A DNA stretch of 64,000 nt from the NCBI GenBank assembly GCA_947504725.1, contig CANNHN010000008.1, positions 47,152 through 111,151 on the forward strand, given 5' to 3'. The notes below the pieces were generated by a model. The model did not search any database, was not told the origin of the DNA, and saw only the letters and a program-made list of their open reading frames with translations. How positions within the stretch are numbered: the stretch's first letter is position 1; every line of letters starts with the position of its first letter. The position numbers and the translations under genes were made by a program. This DNA comes from Bacteroidota bacterium. Its GTDB lineage: Bacteria > Bacteroidota > Bacteroidia > 2-12-FULL-35-15. Below, piece after piece: positions 60,654 through 64,000 of this stretch.

Positions 60654-61705
60654 TAAAGAGAAAACTTAAACTTTTGTTTCTACTAATTTTATTGCCTGTT
60701 CATTTTGCAACAGCGCAAATTGCTTCTCCGTTTAACAAACTCCCAATTGTTGATACATCTGAAACGTTTTCTTTTGTTGTAAGTGGCCACTTTCATGGTG
60801 AATCATCCAACCAATCTACTTTTCCTGCATCTACAATACTTGCTGGTATTGATACTTTAAATAGTTTGAATCCGGCATTTTTAATGAGTTTGGGTGATCT
60901 ATTTGTGGATGTGAATGAAACGTACATCAATAATTATAACAGAAGCCTGTTTGGAAAATTAAAAATGCCCATTTTAAATGCGGTTGGTAATCATGATTTA
61001 TCTAACGGGAATTATTATGAAAAGATTTACGGGAAAACTTTTTTCAAATTCGTGAGTCATAAATGTTTGTTTGTTGTGTTAAACACTGAATTAAATGACG
61101 GAAGCATAAAAGAGGAGCAATTGGATTTTTTTAAAGAAGCTTTATTGCAAGGTCAAAAAGATAGTATTAAAAAGATTTTTATTTTTTCACATCGTCCAAT
61201 TTGGTCGGAAAATGATGTTGTGTATGAAAAACTATTCAAAGGCAATTCCAGAACCGCTTTTGGTGTAAATAATTATGAAGATGAAGTAAAGCCATTGTTA
61301 GTAGAGTTTTCTAAAACAAAGCCTGTTTTTTGGATGTCGGGCTCAATGGCTAATGGACCTGCTTCTTTCTTTTATCATCGGGATCCTGCTACTGAAATTA
61401 CTTTTATTCAAACAGCGATACGCGATTTACCAAGAGATGCAGTTTTGCTTGTTAGTTTCAAAAGAGATGAAGTAGTATTCAATGGAATTTCGTTAACTGG
61501 ACAAATGCTAAATCCAGTTACATCCTATAATCTTGATTATTGGAATGAAAACGTAGATACAGCTGAACCATTTTCATATCGATTGCTTCCTTATTTGACA
61601 ATCAAAATGCTTGGCCATTATTATTTTTGGATTGGCTTTACGGCTTCGTTGCTCCTTCTTTTAATTCTTAGATTCTTATACAGCAGATGGAAAAGAAGAG
61701 GATAG
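60650..61705 (+). CDS. Calcineurin-like phosphoesterase, metal site incomplete
   Basis: This 351-aa protein has a signal peptide (1-22, ending HFATAQ), a metallophosphoesterase fold, and a C-terminal TM helix (about 322-345) with a basic tail, so it is periplasmic and membrane-anchored. Motifs II and III are present (SLGDLFVD and VGNHDLS), and FSHRPIW fits motif IV. Motif I, usually D-x-H, reads SGHFHG, and the final G-H-x-H reads SGSMANG. Several metal ligands are therefore missing, and activity is uncertain. It overlaps the CotH/beta-helix gene by 4 bp and the following glycosyltransferase gene by 19 bp. Confidence 0.85.
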   Translation: MIKRKLKLLFLLILLPVHFATAQIASPFNKLPIVDTSETFSFVVSGHFHGESSNQSTFPASTILAGIDTLNSLNPAFLMSLGDLFVDVNETYINNYNRSLFGKLKMPILNAVGNHDLSNGNYYEKIYGKTFFKFVSHKCLFVVLNTELNDGSIKEEQLDFFKEALLQGQKDSIKKIFIFSHRPIWSENDVVYEKLFKGNSRTAFGVNNYEDEVKPLLVEFSKTKPVFWMSGSMANGPASFFYHRDPATEITFIQTAIRDLPRDAVLLVSFKRDEVVFNGISLTGQMLNPVTSYNLDYWNENVDTAEPFSYRLLPYLTIKMLGHYYFWIGFTASLLLLLILRFLYSRWKRRG

Positions 61706-62742
61706 TTTTTTTATATACAGAAATTGCCACCTATTTTTTGGCTTGTATCGAAAAATTAGCTCAGCAACCGAATATAGAAATTACGGTTATTCGCTGGCCA
61801 GTTAATCAAGAAGCACCATTTGATTTTTCATTTTCACCTCATATAAAATTCTACAATCGTAAAGATTTTGAGACGGACCAAAAGCTTATCGATTTTGTTA
61901 AGGAGCTACAACCTTCCGTTGTTTATTCTAGCGGCTGGATTGATAAAGGCTATTTGAAAGTTTGTAAATACTATAAAAATAGAATTCCAGTGATTGTTGG
62001 TTTTGATAATCAATGGACCGGCAGCTTGAAGCAGCAAGTAGCAAAACTTGTTAGTCCGTTTAAAATATTGAATCATTTTTCACATTGCTGGGTGCCAGGA
62101 GTTTTGCAAGAGGAGTATGCAAAGAAATTGGGGTTTAAAAAAGAACAAATTTTGACTGGGTTTTATAGCTGCGATTTTGATTTTTTTCATAATCAATATT
62201 TGTCGAACAAATTGGAGAAGGAAAAAGCATTTCCAAAGCGATTCATTTATGTTGGAAGATATTATGAATTTAAAGGAATTAAAAACCTGTGGTCGGCATT
62301 TACAGAGTTGCAAAAAGAATTTCCTAATGAATGGGAGTTGTGGTGTTTAGGAAATGGGGATATTGAACCAGTAAGTCATCCACAAATCAAACATTTTGGT
62401 TTTGTTCAGCCAAGTGATTTGAATTCCTACATTAAAAGTACGGGAGTGTTTGTTTTACCTAGTTTTTTTGAGCCCTGGGGCGTTGTCGTTCACGAATATG
62501 CATCTGCTGGTTTTCCCATCATTTGTAGCGATAAAGTGGGTGCCAGGACGGCTTTTGTTGAAAATAATTATAATGGTTATATTTACAAGTCGGATTCAAT
62601 TACCGAGCTTAAGGACGCAATGAAAAGAATCATTTTAGCCGACAATGCGGCCTTGAATGTAATGGGTGAGAGAAGCGTAGAAAAAGCAAAAAACATTACC
62701 CCTGAAAAGTGGGTGCAACAATTAATGAAATTGATAAAATGA
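61687..62742 (+). CDS. Glycosyltransferase, GT4 family
   Basis: This 351-aa GT-B enzyme starts MEKKRIVFLYTEIATYFLAC. The C-terminal domain has RFIYVGRYYEFKGIKNLWSA, LWCLGNGDIEPVSH and VFVLPSFFEPWGVVVHEYAS (the Ex7E region), and then GFPIICSDKVGARTAFV. It is cytoplasmic and overlaps the phosphoesterase gene by 19 bp and the epimerase gene by 4 bp, so translation is probably coupled. Confidence 0.92.
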   Translation: MEKKRIVFLYTEIATYFLACIEKLAQQPNIEITVIRWPVNQEAPFDFSFSPHIKFYNRKDFETDQKLIDFVKELQPSVVYSSGWIDKGYLKVCKYYKNRIPVIVGFDNQWTGSLKQQVAKLVSPFKILNHFSHCWVPGVLQEEYAKKLGFKKEQILTGFYSCDFDFFHNQYLSNKLEKEKAFPKRFIYVGRYYEFKGIKNLWSAFTELQKEFPNEWELWCLGNGDIEPVSHPQIKHFGFVQPSDLNSYIKSTGVFVLPSFFEPWGVVVHEYASAGFPIICSDKVGARTAFVENNYNGYIYKSDSITELKDAMKRIILADNAALNVMGERSVEKAKNITPEKWVQQLMKLIK

Positions 62743-63686
62743 AAAAGATATTAGTAACTGGTGGAGCGGGTAATGTAGGGAGTGCATTGGTTGAAAAACT
62801 ATTACAGTCGCCAGATAATATGGTGATTATTGTCGACAACCTTTCAACAGGCTTTCTATCTAAATTACCAAAAGAGAAGACAGCAAATTGGGATTTTATA
62901 AAAGCAGATGTAAACAATTTGAAAGCGATTTCAACCATTATGAATTCGTATAATTTTGATTATGTTTTTCATTTTGCTGCTGTGGTTGGCGTTATTCGAA
63001 CTCAAGAGAATCCATTGAGTGTATTGGATGATATTAAGGGAATTCGAAATGTATTAGATTGTGCGAAAAATACTTCAGTAAAGCGTGTCTTTTTTTCCTC
63101 TTCATCCGAAGTCTATGGAGAGCCCGTTTCCTTGCCACAACATGAGCATAAAACACCATTAAATTCGAGATTGCCATACGCAGTTGTGAAAAATGTTGGT
63201 GAATCATATTGTAGGAGTTATAAGCAAGAATATAATTTAGATTATTCAATTTTTAGATTCTTCAACACGTATGGACCAAATCAAAGTACAGATTTTGTAG
63301 TTGCACGTTTTTTGGCAGCAGCTTTAAAAGGACAAGATATTACGATTTATGGAGATGGAAGTCAAACACGAACTTTTACCTATGTAGATGATACAATTGA
63401 TACTTGTTTGAAGTGTTTTAATGATGATTTGCATGTGAATGATGTGATAAATATCGGGAATGATAAACTCTGCACTATATTAGAATTAGCAAATTTGATT
63501 ATTAGTATGACGCATTCTAAATCGAAAATAATTCATTTACCTCCTTTACCTGAGGGTGATATGACACGTAGACAACCGGATAATTCTAAAATGCAAGAAG
63601 TATTGGGTCGACCATTAATTTCGCTAGAAGATGGTTTGAAGCGAATGATGGAGTCCAAATATTTTTTATCCTCAATTGGTTTATAG
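62739..63686 (+). CDS. NAD-dependent sugar epimerase/dehydratase
   Basis: I choose the ATG at 62739 (315 aa) over the in-frame ATG at 62709, because it begins right at the Rossmann motif (MKKILVTGGAGNVGSALVEK) and forms an ATGA overlap with the preceding stop. The extended-SDR features are complete: FFSSSSEVYGEP, the catalytic pair in YAVVKNVGESY, and FRFFNTYGPNQ with the nucleotide-sugar segment GDGSQTRTFTYVDDTID. It acts on an NDP-sugar in the cytoplasm; 4-epimerase, 4,6-dehydratase and UDP-glucuronate decarboxylase types cannot be separated from sequence alone. Confidence 0.92.
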   Translation: MKKILVTGGAGNVGSALVEKLLQSPDNMVIIVDNLSTGFLSKLPKEKTANWDFIKADVNNLKAISTIMNSYNFDYVFHFAAVVGVIRTQENPLSVLDDIKGIRNVLDCAKNTSVKRVFFSSSSEVYGEPVSLPQHEHKTPLNSRLPYAVVKNVGESYCRSYKQEYNLDYSIFRFFNTYGPNQSTDFVVARFLAAALKGQDITIYGDGSQTRTFTYVDDTIDTCLKCFNDDLHVNDVINIGNDKLCTILELANLIISMTHSKSKIIHLPPLPEGDMTRRQPDNSKMQEVLGRPLISLEDGLKRMMESKYFLSSIGL

Positions 63687-64000
63687 ATGATTCCATTTAA
63701 TAAACCATATTATTCGGGTAAGGAAAAAAGTTTTATCGCAAAAGCGATGGAAACAAAAATTCTGACAGGAGATATGAAAATGATTCGTGATTGTGAATCA
63801 TTTCTTGAAAAAGAATACAAATTTAAAAAAGCTTTTCTCACTAACTCCTGCACCATGGCGCTTGAAATGGCAGCATTGATAGCCGATATTCAACCAGGTG
63901 ATGAAGTGATTCTTCCTTCCTATACGTATGTGTCTACTGCAAATGCATTTGCATTGCGTGGAGCTAAGTTGGTTTTTGTTGATAGTAAGTCCGATCATCC
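63687..64000 (+). CDS. rffA: dTDP-4-amino-4,6-dideoxygalactose transaminase, N-terminal part
   Basis: The frame is open from the ATG at 63687, directly after the epimerase stop, to the window edge (104 codons). The peptide matches the start of WecE/RffA-type DegT/DnrJ/EryC1/StrS aminotransferases: MIPFNKPYYSGKEKSF, KILTGDMKMIRDCESFLEK, NSCTMALEMAALIADIQPGD and PSYTYVSTANAFALRGAKL. These PLP enzymes form dTDP-4-amino-4,6-dideoxygalactose (Fuc4N precursor). The PLP lysine lies beyond the edge. It indicates that an amino-deoxy sugar is part of the glycan. Confidence 0.85.
   Translation, partial: MIPFNKPYYSGKEKSFIAKAMETKILTGDMKMIRDCESFLEKEYKFKKAFLTNSCTMALEMAALIADIQPGDEVILPSYTYVSTANAFALRGAKLVFVDSKSDH

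Noticed and set aside
62709..62738. Upstream ATG for the sugar epimerase
   Set aside because: The Rossmann motif begins right after the ATG at 62739, which also forms an ATGA overlap with the previous gene.

Overview
The window reads as a chromosomal segment of an AT-rich Bacteroidota bacterium. The evidence is: several exported proteins ending in type IX secretion (T9SS) type A sorting domains, Bacteroidota-style promoter elements (TAnnTTTG at -7), a cluster of TPR/PD40/OmpA-like envelope proteins, and an exosortase next to a small sorting-signal substrate. No rRNA, tRNA, CRISPR array, transposase or prophage was seen. I cannot name a genus.

Region 1 (1-28 kb) is mixed housekeeping and envelope genes. 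It starts with a truncated nucleoside phosphorylase and two tandem universal stress proteins. After a hairpin repeat, minus-strand genes follow: a large repeat-rich T9SS cargo, a DUF4197 lipoprotein, a fumarylacetoacetate-hydrolase-family enzyme and a DnaQ-type exonuclease. Next are four paralogous TPR-PD40 envelope proteins, one with a normal OmpA domain, two with an altered one and one with none. A lipoyl acyltransferase (E2) and glyA follow. Then comes a small sorting neighbourhood: a 4-TM protein, a T9SS cargo gene broken by one in-frame TAG, a 119-bp inverted-repeat element, an exosortase, an 82-aa exosortase substrate and an intact T9SS paralogue.

Region 2 (28.2-64 kb) is one continuous plus-strand run for building, modifying and exporting a surface polysaccharide, with most gaps under 50 bp and many overlaps. 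It opens with a tyrosine autokinase/chain-length protein, then a DUF2061 protein overlapping a sulfotransferase, and an ABC exporter (permease plus ATPase with C-terminal sugar-binding domain). A small T9SS protein and two fibre-like proteins (YadA-like head repeats plus S74 chaperone domain) follow. Glycosyltransferases and a second sulfotransferase lead to a Dlt-like cassette: adenylating enzyme, GNAT, carrier protein, MBOAT and SGNH protein. More glycosyltransferases, an OafA-like acyltransferase and a second MBOAT-SGNH pair come next. Then a DUF4956 - VTC polyphosphate polymerase - CotH - O-antigen polymerase/ligase-like - CotH/beta-helix - metallophosphoesterase-like block is translationally coupled to a glycosyltransferase, a sugar epimerase and a truncated sugar aminotransferase at the right edge.

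Together region 2 suggests a polysaccharide that is sulfated, O-acylated by at least two MBOAT routes (one probably fed by a carrier-protein-bound acyl or aminoacyl group) and possibly phosphorylated. The strongest candidates for a little-described system are the Dlt-like cassette (40319-45156), the VTC/CotH block (53580-61705) and the exosortase/substrate pair with a terminator between them (24597-25385).
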